DNA of 64,000 bases from Peredibacter sp045999315 (GCF_045999315.1 NZ_CP174607.1:434001-498000); one strand, 5' to 3'. Positions 9,377 to 17,736 are shown, numbered from the stretch's first letter. The notes: generated from the sequence alone by a model not told the origin. A program made the numbers and translations.

Positions 9377-10039
9377 ATGAACATTCAAAAAGGAAAAACC
9401 GAATTCCTCATGGGAATCGACTCAGTTGGGCAACTTCAGCAATGGCTGAATGAACACTCGTTCGCAAATGGAATTGCCTTCATCGGTCGTTCCAATGTTG
9501 GAAAATCTTCTTTGATCAATGCCCTCTTTGGTAAAACTACTGCGCGCGTATCTAAGACCCCGGGACGCACTCGTCAGGTGAATATTTTTGACTTCATCGT
9601 TGAAAATAAAGAAACCAAATCACTAGAACACTTTTATCTTTTCGATGTTCCCGGTTACGGGCATGCCGACGTTTCAAAAGAGATGGCCCAAAACTGGCAA
9701 AACCTCTTGGATACTTTTTTTCAGATGTGTAGTGAAAAGATTCTGCTTCTGAATGTTCAAGATTGTCGTCACCCTGTCCAGGAAAGCGACATGCTTTTCC
9801 ATGACTACATTAAGACGTTTAACCTCGAGACTTACGTTCTCTTCAACAAGATTGATAAGCTCAAGACTCAGAGTGAAAAGGCCCGCCTTAAAAACTTAAT
9901 GCCTGACATTTACAATAAGTTTAAGTGGGTCAAACAAATCCATTTTACCTCGGCCGAAAAGGGCGACGGTATCCCGGCCGTTGAACAGGCCATTGTTAGC
10001 TTCGTAAAGCGTAATAGCGACATGAAAGGTTTTAACTGA
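9377..10039 (+). CDS. engB: YihA/EngB ribosome-biogenesis GTPase
   Basis: 220 residues. The G1 motif GRSNVGKSS begins at residue 37, followed by G2 (SKTPGRTR), G3 (DVPGYG) and G4 (NKID), in the order and spacing of the EngB/YsxC family. The protein is required for assembly of the large ribosomal subunit in bacteria where it has been studied. The ATG is the first in frame. The 84-base gap to the divergent activator probably holds both promoters. Confidence 0.95.
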   Translation: MNIQKGKTEFLMGIDSVGQLQQWLNEHSFANGIAFIGRSNVGKSSLINALFGKTTARVSKTPGRTRQVNIFDFIVENKETKSLEHFYLFDVPGYGHADVSKEMAQNWQNLLDTFFQMCSEKILLLNVQDCRHPVQESDMLFHDYIKTFNLETYVLFNKIDKLKTQSEKARLKNLMPDIYNKFKWVKQIHFTSAEKGDGIPAVEQAIVSFVKRNSDMKGFN

Positions 10040-10106
10040 GCGTTTTGATCCTGGAAAAAAGGGATGGCCAGAAAAAGAACCCTAATAGGTTTAAACTAGT
10101 CATACT

Positions 10107-10997
10107 ATGTTGAAACTAGGTGAATCCTTCCTCCTCAGCATTGAGGACGAATTAAAAATTAATCAAATTTTCGCTGAACTCAGAGAGAAATATAAGGACT
10201 ACAAAGATCCTTGGGGATTTAATCTCGATCTCTGTGAAAAGACGCTGAAGAAGATCGTGCCCTTCTATCGATCCTATTTTAAGGTCAGAGTTTTTGGCGC
10301 AGAAAACGTCCAAGAAAAATCCTACATCGTAACCTCGAATCACACCGGTCAATTACCAGTGGACGCCATTCTCATTACGATTGCCTTTCTTTTGGATGTC
10401 GCTCCTCCAAGAGTTCTTCGGGCCATGGTTGAAAGATTCATGGCACAACTTCCATTCATTGGTGATTTCGCCGCTCAAACAGGTTCTATTCTCGGTGATC
10501 GCGCCAACTGCGCTTACCTCATAGAACATGGTGAATCTATTTTGGTTTTTCCAGAAGGTGTGAGAGGAATTTCTAAGAACACGCCGGACTATTATAAACT
10601 GCGAAGTTTTTCTGAGGGCTTTTACCGAATTGCTCTTCAGAAGAAAACCCCCATTCTTCCTGTTTGTGTGATTGGGGCCGAAGAAATGTTCCCGTTCGTT
10701 TTTCATTCAAAGAGACTTGCGCGGTTACTAAAAGTTCCTGCGCTCCCATTGACTGCAAATCTTTTCCCGCTTCCTTCACCTATTGATATTTATATTGGAA
10801 AAGAAATTCCTATTCCGGCCAATCTCGAGCATGAGGCCACGGACAAAGAAATAAAAGAAAACGTGTTCCACATTGAGAACACCATTAAGCGCATGCTTAT
10901 TCATGGTTTAAAACATAGAAGGCCTTTCTTTGATACCGTAAGAAGACCCATCTCAAAATTCGTGATAAAAGAATTCAGAAATAAAGGTGACCGATGA
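10107..10997 (+). CDS. PlsC-like acyltransferase (glycerolipid synthesis)
   Basis: 296 residues. The acyltransferase block I is NHTGQLPVDA (H79, D86), a longer H-to-D spacing than the textbook HX4D but seen in a recognised lysophospholipid-acyltransferase subgroup. Block III is FPEGVRG (148-154). No strong membrane span is visible, so it is probably membrane-associated through a hydrophobic face. It probably acylates a lysophospholipid or glycerol-phosphate substrate; which one cannot be read from sequence. The next gene starts inside its end (ATGA overlap), so the two act or are made together. Confidence 0.8.
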   Translation: MLKLGESFLLSIEDELKINQIFAELREKYKDYKDPWGFNLDLCEKTLKKIVPFYRSYFKVRVFGAENVQEKSYIVTSNHTGQLPVDAILITIAFLLDVAPPRVLRAMVERFMAQLPFIGDFAAQTGSILGDRANCAYLIEHGESILVFPEGVRGISKNTPDYYKLRSFSEGFYRIALQKKTPILPVCVIGAEEMFPFVFHSKRLARLLKVPALPLTANLFPLPSPIDIYIGKEIPIPANLEHEATDKEIKENVFHIENTIKRMLIHGLKHRRPFFDTVRRPISKFVIKEFRNKGDR

Positions 10998-11950
10998 GCC
11001 ATCAGAAAAAGATCCTACTCATTGGTATTGCCGGTGGCCTTGCTCAAATGACAGCAAGACTTATTCTCACTGAGCACCCAGATTGGGAAATTGTGGGAAT
11101 TGATTCTCGAGATGTTTCAAAAGTTCCTGCTTTAAAAAATCTAACTGCGATTAATTTAAAATACTCGCGCGGGAATTTTGAAAATCTTTTCCGCACTCAT
11201 CATTTTGATGTGGTCTATCACCTGGGAAGAATCAGTCATTCCTCTAATGAACATAATGTTCTGGCTAAAAGAATTGATCTTTCTGTGATGGGCACGAATA
11301 GAATTCTTGAGTTATGTGAGCGTTCAGGGGTAAAGAAAGTTGTGATCCTTTCCACCTTCCACGTCTATGGTGCTCTTCCGGATAATTCTATTTTCCTTAA
11401 AGAAGACGCTCCTCTGAGAGCAAGTATCCGCCATCCAGAGTTAAGAGATGTGATTGAAATGGACCAAATCTGTACTAACTGGATGTGGAAGAACCAAAAC
11501 AGTATTTCCACAGTTGTTCTTCGTCCGTGCAATATTATTGGAACTCAAATTCAAAATGCTATGACGAAATTTTTGTCGGGCCCGGTTGCTTTGAGTCCGA
11601 TTGACTACAATCCATTTTTTCAATTCATCCATGAATTTGATATGGCCCACATTCTTTATCGAGCACTCGATTCTCTTCCAACTGGAACCTACAATGTGGC
11701 GGGAAGTGATTTTATTTCTCTTCGTGATGCCTTAGACGAAGTTGGAACAAAGGGCATTCCTTTTCCTATGGTGCTTGCGGGAGGGCTAAACAGCGCTCTT
11801 AAGAAGTTCAATATAGAAGTTCCTGAGTATCTTTTGGAGTATCTGAAATTCTCTTGTTTAATCTCGAATAAGGAGCTGCAAAAGCATTTAGGTCCGAAGT
11901 TCCTCCGATTTTCAATTAAAGAGGCTTTAGAACTCATTAAGCTTCGTTAG
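10994..11950 (+). CDS. extended SDR (NAD-dependent epimerase/dehydratase family)
   Basis: 318 residues. The N-terminal dinucleotide-binding strand-loop-helix (KILLIGIAGGLAQ) and the later YHLGR, STFHVYG and NIIG segments place it in the extended short-chain dehydrogenase/epimerase family. The usual catalytic YxxxK after the STFHVYG strand is not evident (the region reads EMDQICTNWMW), so activity may be altered or lost. It starts within the stop of the acyltransferase (ATGA), indicating coupling and a possible role in lipid or envelope modification. Substrate unknown. Confidence 0.8.
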   Translation: MSHQKKILLIGIAGGLAQMTARLILTEHPDWEIVGIDSRDVSKVPALKNLTAINLKYSRGNFENLFRTHHFDVVYHLGRISHSSNEHNVLAKRIDLSVMGTNRILELCERSGVKKVVILSTFHVYGALPDNSIFLKEDAPLRASIRHPELRDVIEMDQICTNWMWKNQNSISTVVLRPCNIIGTQIQNAMTKFLSGPVALSPIDYNPFFQFIHEFDMAHILYRALDSLPTGTYNVAGSDFISLRDALDEVGTKGIPFPMVLAGGLNSALKKFNIEVPEYLLEYLKFSCLISNKELQKHLGPKFLRFSIKEALELIKLR

Positions 11951-12017
11951 TTTTCAATAAGTTACATATATTAAAAACCACTTAATCTGGTTAATCGAAA
12001 TACCGATAATTATTAAG

Positions 12018-14657
12018 ATGAAGCGGATTTTTAATACCCTCTTAACTTGGCTTGCGATCATGAATCTTTCCGGCTGTGGAAAGATCACTGCTTCACTTAG
12101 CGGAGCCGCTAATATTACGGGCCCCACTCAGATTTTTCCCCTTGGTAATAAGTCCACAAACTCCACATTCAAAAACGCAGTTATAGCGGCCGATAGAAAT
12201 GGGGCCATTTATTTAACCGATTCCAGTACCTCCCAAATCATGAAAATTTCTGAGACGGGTGAGTTGCTCGATACAGTGACGAATACTGGTAATGCCACAG
12301 GGCTTAACGTGGATAGCAGTGGAAACTTGATTATCCTTAATAAAACGACATCTGCTGTTAAACGATACGATTCTTCTGGAAATGATCTCAACTCATTTGG
12401 ATCTGCTGGATCAGCGGTGACGATTAACTTTGAACCGATGGGTCTGGAAGAGGCCGGCGGTTACTATTATGTCTCTGATCAGTTAAACAACTTGATTCAT
12501 AAATATGATTCTCACGGGACATTTGAGATGAGTATTGGTGCAGGTGTTTTAGGATCGGCCAATGGCCAGTTTAATCTTCCTCGAAGTTTGAAGGTCGATT
12601 CACTTGGTAACATCTACATCGCAGATATGCTCAATGGCCGCATTCAGAAATTTGATGCAGCTGGTTTGCACGTTTTAAGTTTCGGGAGCTACGGTTCAGG
12701 AGATGGACAATTCATTGAACCAGTCGGCGTGGAAGTGATAGACGGCTCAGGAGAGATTTACGTTGTCGACTCGGGGAACGATCGAATTCAAATTTTCGAC
12801 AGCGCCGGTGTCTATCAATCAAGATTCGGAACAACAGGGACCATTAACGGTAGATTTGATCTACCTTCCGGCATTCATTTTTCGCCGAGTTCAATCTTTA
12901 TCGCTGATGCCAACAACAAAAGAGTTCAGGAGTTCGATTTTAGCTGGGTCCACATCAGAAACTACGGTTCTGCTGGAACCGGTCCTGGGCAATTTCAATT
13001 TCCTGTAGAAGTTGCAACAGACGGTTTGAATAATGTTTATGTTTCAGACTACACAAATTCAAATGTAAATATTTTCGATTCAGCCGGTGTTCATCAAGAC
13101 ACCATCGGAGGAACGGGAACAGCTCCCGGCCAGATTGATGAGGCCGGAGGGGTGGATCTTGATGCTCTCGGGAATGTGTATGTTTCGGACGTGGGTAACG
13201 GTGAAGTGAAGAAATTTAACATCGTTGATGGTATTGTTAAGTATTTTGAACGACCACATACAGATACGGCGATTGGAAAATTTAATAATGCCTCTGACGC
13301 TTATGTAGACAGCGGTGGAAATATTTACGTCTTAGATAAAGGAAACTATCGCGTCCAAAAATTTAATTCCGCCGGCGTCTATCAAATGCGCTTTGGTCGC
13401 CAAGGGACTCTTGATTCTCAATTCGCAAATCCAAATTCTATTGCAGTTGATGGAGCGGGTAATATCTATGTCACAGATGGAGATAGAGTTAAAAAGTTCG
13501 ACCCGGATGGGGAACCGATCCTGGCGTGGGGCCAGACGGGTTCGGCCAATGGAGATTTTAATGGTGCCGGAGACATCATGGTCGATCAGGCCGGCAATAT
13601 TTTGGTCTTGGATGAGAACAACTCACGAGTTCAAAAATTCGATGCTTCCGGAAATCACTTACTCACTTTCGGAAACACGGGCCTCGCCGCAGAAAAACTT
13701 ACTAGACCGACCTCGATCACTCTAGGACAGGGAAATCTTATTCATGTCTTTGACTCGACAGAACTGGCCATCTTCACATTTAATCCGGATGGATCATTTA
13801 ATAATAAACTAGGACAGAGTTATTCCAACGCCAGTGATCTAAGCACTCCTACAAGTGTGGCCTTCGATGCTGATGGTAACATTTATGTGGCAGACCATGA
13901 TCATCATAGGGTCCGGAAGTATGATTCTCAGGGGAATCACCTCTTAGACATTGGAAGTTTCGGGTCGGGAGATGGGCAGTTTGATCGTCCGACCGATGTT
14001 GCGATTAATTCTAATGGCCAACTGCTCGTCGGTGAAATCAATAATGACAGAATTCAAACATTCACCAGAGACGGAGTTTATATAAGCAAATTCGGTTCAT
14101 TTGGTACGGGCGATGGCCAATTTTCTTATGATGGGCAATTTGCGGTGGACGAAGACAACAACATCTATGTTGCAGACACGAATAATCACCGTATTCAGAA
14201 GTTTGATTCGGATGGAAACTTCCTCATGAAATTTGGGGTCCAGGGAAGTGCTGATGGAGAGCTTAGTTTTCCATTTGGGGTCGACGTCGATCAGCAAGGG
14301 AATATTTATGTGGCGGACACAGGTAATAGTAGGATCCAGAAATTTGCTCCAAACGGAAGCTTCATCAGCAAATTCGGCACTTGGGGTCCAGGTGCTGGTC
14401 AGTTTAGATATGTGAGAGACGTCAAAGTCGATGCTGATGGAAAAATCTATACTTGCGATATTGATAGCTACAATATCCAGATTTTTGATTCAAGTTTCAC
14501 TCACCTGCTCTCTTTTGGGTCGCAAGGAACAGACTTGGATAAATTCTTGAAACCTACTTATGTAGAGCTGGACTCCTCTGGAAACATCTATGTCGTAGAC
14601 CGAGAGATGAACCGAGTCCAAAAATTTAGTTCTAGCGGCCAACCCTTAACGAATTAA
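12018..14657 (+). CDS. NHL-repeat beta-propeller lipoprotein
   Basis: 879 residues. The signal ends in a lipobox (IMNLSGC). Nearly the whole mature protein is about 17 NHL repeats of about 46 residues, each with a GQF..P.G segment, a GNIYVADT.N.RIQKF core and a closing FG..G. That is enough for two or three propellers in tandem. NHL propellers bind proteins, RNA or sugars; nothing here shows enzyme activity. It is probably an outer-membrane-anchored surface binding protein. The gene stands alone, 67 bases after the SDR gene, with no clear ribosome binding site. Repeat copies diverge at DNA level, so they are not recent duplications. Confidence 0.88.
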   Translation: MKRIFNTLLTWLAIMNLSGCGKITASLSGAANITGPTQIFPLGNKSTNSTFKNAVIAADRNGAIYLTDSSTSQIMKISETGELLDTVTNTGNATGLNVDSSGNLIILNKTTSAVKRYDSSGNDLNSFGSAGSAVTINFEPMGLEEAGGYYYVSDQLNNLIHKYDSHGTFEMSIGAGVLGSANGQFNLPRSLKVDSLGNIYIADMLNGRIQKFDAAGLHVLSFGSYGSGDGQFIEPVGVEVIDGSGEIYVVDSGNDRIQIFDSAGVYQSRFGTTGTINGRFDLPSGIHFSPSSIFIADANNKRVQEFDFSWVHIRNYGSAGTGPGQFQFPVEVATDGLNNVYVSDYTNSNVNIFDSAGVHQDTIGGTGTAPGQIDEAGGVDLDALGNVYVSDVGNGEVKKFNIVDGIVKYFERPHTDTAIGKFNNASDAYVDSGGNIYVLDKGNYRVQKFNSAGVYQMRFGRQGTLDSQFANPNSIAVDGAGNIYVTDGDRVKKFDPDGEPILAWGQTGSANGDFNGAGDIMVDQAGNILVLDENNSRVQKFDASGNHLLTFGNTGLAAEKLTRPTSITLGQGNLIHVFDSTELAIFTFNPDGSFNNKLGQSYSNASDLSTPTSVAFDADGNIYVADHDHHRVRKYDSQGNHLLDIGSFGSGDGQFDRPTDVAINSNGQLLVGEINNDRIQTFTRDGVYISKFGSFGTGDGQFSYDGQFAVDEDNNIYVADTNNHRIQKFDSDGNFLMKFGVQGSADGELSFPFGVDVDQQGNIYVADTGNSRIQKFAPNGSFISKFGTWGPGAGQFRYVRDVKVDADGKIYTCDIDSYNIQIFDSSFTHLLSFGSQGTDLDKFLKPTYVELDSSGNIYVVDREMNRVQKFSSSGQPLTN

Positions 14658-14682
14658 TTCACCTTTCTCGCACTGCGTTTCA

Positions 14683-14711
14683 TTGACACAAAAGCCCCGA
14701 ATCAATAGAAT
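14683..14711 (+). promoter_or_regulatory. sigma-70 promoter of tRNA-Leu
   Basis: A perfect -35 (TTGACA, 14683-14688) and a near-consensus -10 (TAGAAT, 14706-14711) are separated by exactly 17 bases. Transcription would begin a few bases before the tRNA at 14725. Confidence 0.85.
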
Positions 14712-14724
14712 CGTTAATCTGTGT

Positions 14725-14810
14725 GGCTTCCTGACGGAATGGTAGACGTAGCGGATTCAAAATCCGCCGTTGGCAACAACGTCCGAGTTCGAGTCTCGGG
14801 GGAGCCACCA
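14725..14810 (+). tRNA. tRNA-Leu (anticodon CAA)
   Basis: An 86-base cloverleaf with an encoded CCA end. Acceptor GGCTTCC pairs with GGGAGCC, with discriminator A. The anticodon stem GCGGA/TCCGC encloses TTCAAAA, giving CAA. The long variable arm (CGTTG-GCAA-CAACG) is typical of class II leucine tRNAs. The T arm is CCGAG-TTCGAGT-CTCGG. Its last 20 bases recur downstream at 15003 (see repeats). Confidence 0.95.
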
Positions 14811-14861
14811 AAAATCTAAAATAATAAAAGGACCTGCAAAGGTCCTTTTTTATTTTAACCT
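14791..14861 (+). repeat. tRNA-Leu 3'-end plus terminator, copy 1
   Basis: This 71-base block starts inside the T loop of the tRNA, covers the 3' T stem, acceptor strand and CCA, and continues through the terminator. It recurs at 15003-15074 with one inserted T as the only difference. The period is 212 bases. Confidence 0.93.
14827..14851 (+). terminator. intrinsic terminator after tRNA-Leu
   Basis: Perfect 8-bp stem AAAGGACC / GGTCCTTT around a TGCAAA loop, followed by a T run. It should end the tRNA transcript. An identical copy lies at 15039-15063. Confidence 0.88.
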
Positions 14862-15002
14862 ACAAATGCTCTCACGGGACTCGAAGGGATTTGCGACGGC
14901 CGATGAAGCCGTCAGGGTTCATGGCCGGCATCATGACACGAAGTCATGATGAGCAAATGCACAGACCTGAAGAACTTGAGCGTGAAGCGAAAGTGATGAA
15001 GG
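14862..15002 (+). ncRNA. structured spacer between duplicated tRNA ends
   Basis: About 140 bases with nested inverted repeats. CATCATGAC/GTCATGATG is a 9-bp hairpin with loop ACGAA (14930-14952). GACGG/CCGTC flanks CCGATGAAG (14895-14913). ATTTGC (14889) pairs with GCAAAT (14952). CGGGACTC (14875-14882) can pair with GAGTCTCG at 15003-15010, the tRNA-derived start of repeat copy 2. The whole unit therefore could fold as one RNA domain closed by tRNA sequence. Arrangement resembles the tandem tRNA-3'-end units behind E. coli tyrT. Whether it is transcribed past the first terminator is unknown. Confidence 0.45.
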
Positions 15003-15031
15003 GAGTCTCGGGGGAGCCACCAAAAATCTAA
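14903..15031 (+). CDS. possible 42-residue peptide ending in duplicated tRNA sequence
   Basis: An open frame from ATG 14903 (or in-frame ATG 14921) runs through the spacer and uses the duplicated tRNA 3' end as its last codons (GVSGEPPKI, then TAA). It is charged, rich in Glu, Arg, Lys and Met. There is no clear ribosome binding site. The E. coli tyrT repeats also encode a small basic peptide, so the parallel is notable, but translation here is unproven. The same DNA also folds well as RNA, so the frame may be incidental. Confidence 0.2.
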   Translation: MKPSGFMAGIMTRSHDEQMHRPEELEREAKVMKGVSGEPPKI

Positions 15032-15074
15032 AATAATAAAAGGACCTGCAAAGGTCCTTTTTTATTTTTAACCT
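15003..15074 (+). repeat. tRNA-Leu 3'-end plus terminator, copy 2
   Basis: Second copy of the block at 14791-14861: the last 20 bases of the tRNA with CCA, the following AT-rich linker and the terminator hairpin. It differs only by one extra T after the hairpin. There is no 5' tRNA portion, so it is a partial tRNA copy, not a second tRNA gene. Confidence 0.93.
15039..15063 (+). terminator. duplicated intrinsic terminator
   Basis: Same AAAGGACC / GGTCCTTT stem and T run as at 14827. It would end any RNA that reads through the first terminator and includes the structured spacer. Confidence 0.8.
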
Positions 15075-15106
15075 GAATGACCGAAGTTAAGATAGAACGA
15101 TTAACC

Positions 15107-15120
15107 AATAGTTAACTATT
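15107..15120. promoter_or_regulatory. perfect 14-bp palindrome, possible operator
   Basis: AATAGTTAACTATT is its own reverse complement and lies about 70 bases before the secreted-protein gene at 15190. It may be a dimeric repressor site; AT-rich sequence makes chance occurrence possible. Confidence 0.3.
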
Positions 15121-15189
15121 AATAAAAACAATTCACTTTTAATCAATCATCTCTCGCCATAAGTTTGAACTATGAACGAGAGAGGTTTT

Positions 15190-15549
15190 ATGAAATTTAA
15201 ATTGTTCCTTTTGTCCCTATTTATCACAAGCAATGTCCAGGCGATGGAGATGTATCTTTTAGATACCAAAATCCAGAATACGAACTTCAAGGATTTCTTG
15301 ATCCTGAACTCAGTAAAGAAAACCGTGGCCGGAACTTTAACGGTTCCCGGTCAATTCACGACAAAAATTTTAAACGTCAAAGCGGACAAACAGAAAATCA
15401 GCTTTGATATCTCGGCCATTGAAAACAATTCTCCTCTAAAAGGGAGCTATGAACTTTTGTCCTCGAATGGATTTAAGAATCTAAAGGGCAAGCTCATTAT
15501 TGAAGGTAGAACATATTCAATCATCGGGAAGAGGATCTATGCAGAATAA
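15190..15549 (+). CDS. small secreted protein of unknown function
   Basis: 119 residues. The signal peptide MKFKLFLLSLFITSNVQA starts at ATG 15190, chosen because AGAGAGG lies five bases upstream; an in-frame ATG at 15172 lacks this. The mature part is about 100 residues of predicted beta structure with no cysteines, ending in YSIIGKRIYAE. I do not recognise a family. Its last 11 bases contain the start of the next gene. Confidence 0.7.
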   Translation: MKFKLFLLSLFITSNVQAMEMYLLDTKIQNTNFKDFLILNSVKKTVAGTLTVPGQFTTKILNVKADKQKISFDISAIENNSPLKGSYELLSSNGFKNLKGKLIIEGRTYSIIGKRIYAE

Positions 15550-16324
15550 TATCTTCCAAAGCATTGCAAACCATCGTTCTATTCGCAAATATAAAAGTAC
15601 TGAAGTCTCAGATGAGATCATTCAGCAAATTGCTGAAACGGCCATGAATGCCTCTTCTTCGGGTAATATGCAATGCTACAGTATCATTGTGACCAAAGAT
15701 CAAAAAATCAGAGAAGAACTCTACCCTCTCCACTTCAATCAGAGCATGGTGATGGATGCACCTGTCTTAGTGACTTTCTGTGCGGATTTCAATCGCATGA
15801 GAAAATGGGTCGAGAAAAATCAAGCACCATTGAACTTTGATAACTTCATGAGCTTTATGATCGCGAGCATTGATGCCACTCTCATTGCGCAAAATTTCGC
15901 CCTCCTAGCCGAGTCCCTCGGTTTAGGCATCTGCTTCATGGGTACGACTCTTGCAAATGCACATGAAATAGGTCGTGTTTTAAATTGTCCGGATAATGTG
16001 GTTCCCGTTGTGGGATTTTCTCTAGGTTATCCAGATGAATCTCCAGAGATAAGAAAAAGGCTTCCAGTCTCAGGTGTGATTCATAAGGAAAAATACCAAG
16101 ACTACAATTCTGAACAGATCGAAGATATTTATCTAGAAAGAGAGACACTTGGCATGAAGAGATACAGTGAAGTGCCAGAGCTTAAAAAAATGATGATCGA
16201 GAATAATGTTAAAACTCTGGCCGAGGTTTACACCAAATTAAAATATACCAGAGAGTCCCATGTCACTTACTCGCAAAATGTTTTGAGTTATCTCGAGAAT
16301 CAAAATTTCATGAATAATCAGTAA
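15539..16324 (+). CDS. nitroreductase-family FMN oxidoreductase
   Basis: 261 residues from ATG 15539, preceded by AGAGGA; earlier frame extension to 15500 lies within the previous gene. The N-terminal HRSIRKYKSTEVSDE and following NASSSGNMQ are the FMN-phosphate contacts typical of NfsA-like nitroreductases. A GLGICFMGT segment and a VVGFSLGYPDE segment complete the fold. It probably reduces nitro or quinone compounds with NAD(P)H. It overlaps the preceding gene by 11 bases, suggesting coupling. It ends 7 bases into the convergent DUF72 gene. Confidence 0.88.
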   Translation: MQNNIFQSIANHRSIRKYKSTEVSDEIIQQIAETAMNASSSGNMQCYSIIVTKDQKIREELYPLHFNQSMVMDAPVLVTFCADFNRMRKWVEKNQAPLNFDNFMSFMIASIDATLIAQNFALLAESLGLGICFMGTTLANAHEIGRVLNCPDNVVPVVGFSLGYPDESPEIRKRLPVSGVIHKEKYQDYNSEQIEDIYLERETLGMKRYSEVPELKKMMIENNVKTLAEVYTKLKYTRESHVTYSQNVLSYLENQNFMNNQ

Positions 16325-17241
16325 TTGAAAAGATCTCTTTCTTTTTCAAAGGTAAAAGTTGGAACGTCTGGAAATCCTTCCCCCGTAAAGATCTCTTCCG
16401 CCATTTGAGCGAACTCTATGGTGTGGATGTCTTCTTCTTGATGCAATAACAGATAAGTCTCCTGGAGCCCCATCTGGGCCCAGGAATTTAATCTCTCTGC
16501 CCAATCATACAATCGTATTTCATCACTAGGATCAAGATCATTTCCAATAAGACGAATCATGGTCCAGGGCGCGGAGACTGAGCTATGAAGAACATCTCTT
16601 CTACCCGCCACATCTGTAATCACAAGACCAATATTTCTTCTATGAAGATAGTCAGTAAGTGCTGGAAGAATTTTTCCGTTTTCAAACCAACTCGGATGGC
16701 GAAGCTCAAGTGAGAGTTTAAATTCACTGGGCCAACTTTCTAAAAATTTAAATAGCAGAACTTTGTCCTGATAAGAAAACTGCTCATGAAACTGTACAAA
16801 ACAGGGACCGAGATTCCTTCCTAAATGCTGAATAAAATCCAGCCAGGTTTTTAGAAGGGCCTTGTCCACCATGCCGGTTCTTGTGTGAGAAATGTCTTTA
16901 AAGAGCTTAGGGCAAAATAAGAAATTCTCCGGGACCTGCGAGATCCATTCCTTCGCAGTCGCCTCGTCAGGGATACGATAGTGAGTCGTGTTGAGTTCGA
17001 TACAGTTAAAGTTTCGAGAGTAGTAATAAAGGAACTTTTCAGGAGGAGTTTTAGGCGGATAGATTTTTCCCACCCAATGTTTGTTTCCCCAGGCCGGAGA
17101 ACCAAAGTAAAGCTTATGATCTTTTTGCGCCGATAATAAACGGGCCGCATTTTTGGGATCATCTGAAGGCATGTGCCAGTCAACCAATGAGATATCTTCT
17201 AATTTACCGAATTCCATAGGTCCGATAATAAAATGATCCAA
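16318..17241 (-). CDS. DUF72 (YecE-like) family protein
   Basis: About 307 residues. The family signature GSPAWGNKHWVGKIYPP, then YYSRNFNCIELNTTHYRIP is clear, with later FVQFHEQFSY and KLSLELRHPSWF segments of the TIM-barrel-like fold. Biochemical function of DUF72 is unknown. The start is uncertain: TTG 17241 gives the longest product, and ATG 17217 lacks a ribosome binding site. Its start region lies close to the fluoride riboswitch on the other strand. Confidence 0.88.
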   Translation of the reverse strand: MDHFIIGPMEFGKLEDISLVDWHMPSDDPKNAARLLSAQKDHKLYFGSPAWGNKHWVGKIYPPKTPPEKFLYYYSRNFNCIELNTTHYRIPDEATAKEWISQVPENFLFCPKLFKDISHTRTGMVDKALLKTWLDFIQHLGRNLGPCFVQFHEQFSYQDKVLLFKFLESWPSEFKLSLELRHPSWFENGKILPALTDYLHRRNIGLVITDVAGRRDVLHSSVSAPWTMIRLIGNDLDPSDEIRLYDWAERLNSWAQMGLQETYLLLHQEEDIHTIEFAQMAEEIFTGEGFPDVPTFTFEKERDLFNY

Positions 17242-17276
17242 TTGAATTTTCCATCATAACTTGTTATTCTCCATTA

Positions 17277-17352
17277 ACGGCAATGGAGTCTGCCTTATAA
17301 CCGCCCTAGTGCTAATGACTCCTACTAATCGAGACTTACTCATAGTAGGAGG
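17277..17352 (+). promoter_or_regulatory. fluoride riboswitch (crcB motif) masking the ribosome binding site
   Basis: The stretch GGCAATGGAGTCTGCC, then AACCGCC and GCTAATGACTCCTAC, matches the crcB-motif consensus by eye. Loop GGAGTC (17285-17290) can pair with GACTCC (17317-17322) as the aptamer pseudoknot. CTCCTACTA (17319-17327) is also perfectly complementary to TAGTAGGAG (17343-17351), which holds the AGGAGG of the next gene. Pairings are mutually exclusive: fluoride binding should free the ribosome binding site, its absence should hide it. The downstream gene being crcB confirms the assignment. Confidence 0.88.
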
Positions 17353-17356
17353 ATGT

Positions 17357-17722
17357 ATGGACATTTTATTAGTTGGTTTGGCGGGAAGTTTAGGGGCCAT
17401 TGGTCGTTATCTTATCTATCAATTCGAACGTTCATTTCCCCCGCACAATTTTCCTGTTGGAACTCTGATTATCAATCTTCTTGGATGTTTTATTGCAGGT
17501 CTTATTTTGGGATTTGCCACAAAAGCACTTCCTCATCACAGACATTATTTAATGTTGTTCTCAATTGGCTTTGTGGGTTCATTTACCACCTTTTCAAGCC
17601 TAAGCGCTGAGACCCTAGAGTTACTTCAGAACCAATTCTATGTCTCGGCCGCAGGTAATATCGCCATCAACTTTGTTCTGGGAATATTGCTGGTTTGGAT
17701 TGGTAAAACAGTTGTAATTTGA
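17357..17722 (+). CDS. crcB: fluoride channel CrcB/Fluc
   Basis: 121 residues from ATG 17357, with AGGAGG at 17347-17352. Four hydrophobic spans are visible. Family motifs are present: GAIGRY near the start, the pore Asn in IINLLGC, and GFVGSFTTFSSL, which carries the polar track and Phe-box residues. The protein forms a dual-topology dimer that exports fluoride. The upstream riboswitch should turn on translation when fluoride enters the cell. A longer reading from 17261 would start inside the riboswitch and is rejected. Confidence 0.95.
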   Translation: MDILLVGLAGSLGAIGRYLIYQFERSFPPHNFPVGTLIINLLGCFIAGLILGFATKALPHHRHYLMLFSIGFVGSFTTFSSLSAETLELLQNQFYVSAAGNIAINFVLGILLVWIGKTVVI

Positions 17723-17736
17723 AGTTCATAAGTTCT

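Noticed and set aside
12018..14657. Periodic DNA similarity that could suggest a CRISPR or satellite array
   Set aside because: The period is about 140 bases, it stays in frame, and the copies are diverged NHL-repeat codons of one protein.
14791..15074. attL/attR of an integrated element at tRNA-Leu
   Set aside because: Only about 140 bases lie between the copies, with no integrase or cargo; a tandem tRNA-linked repeat explains it better.
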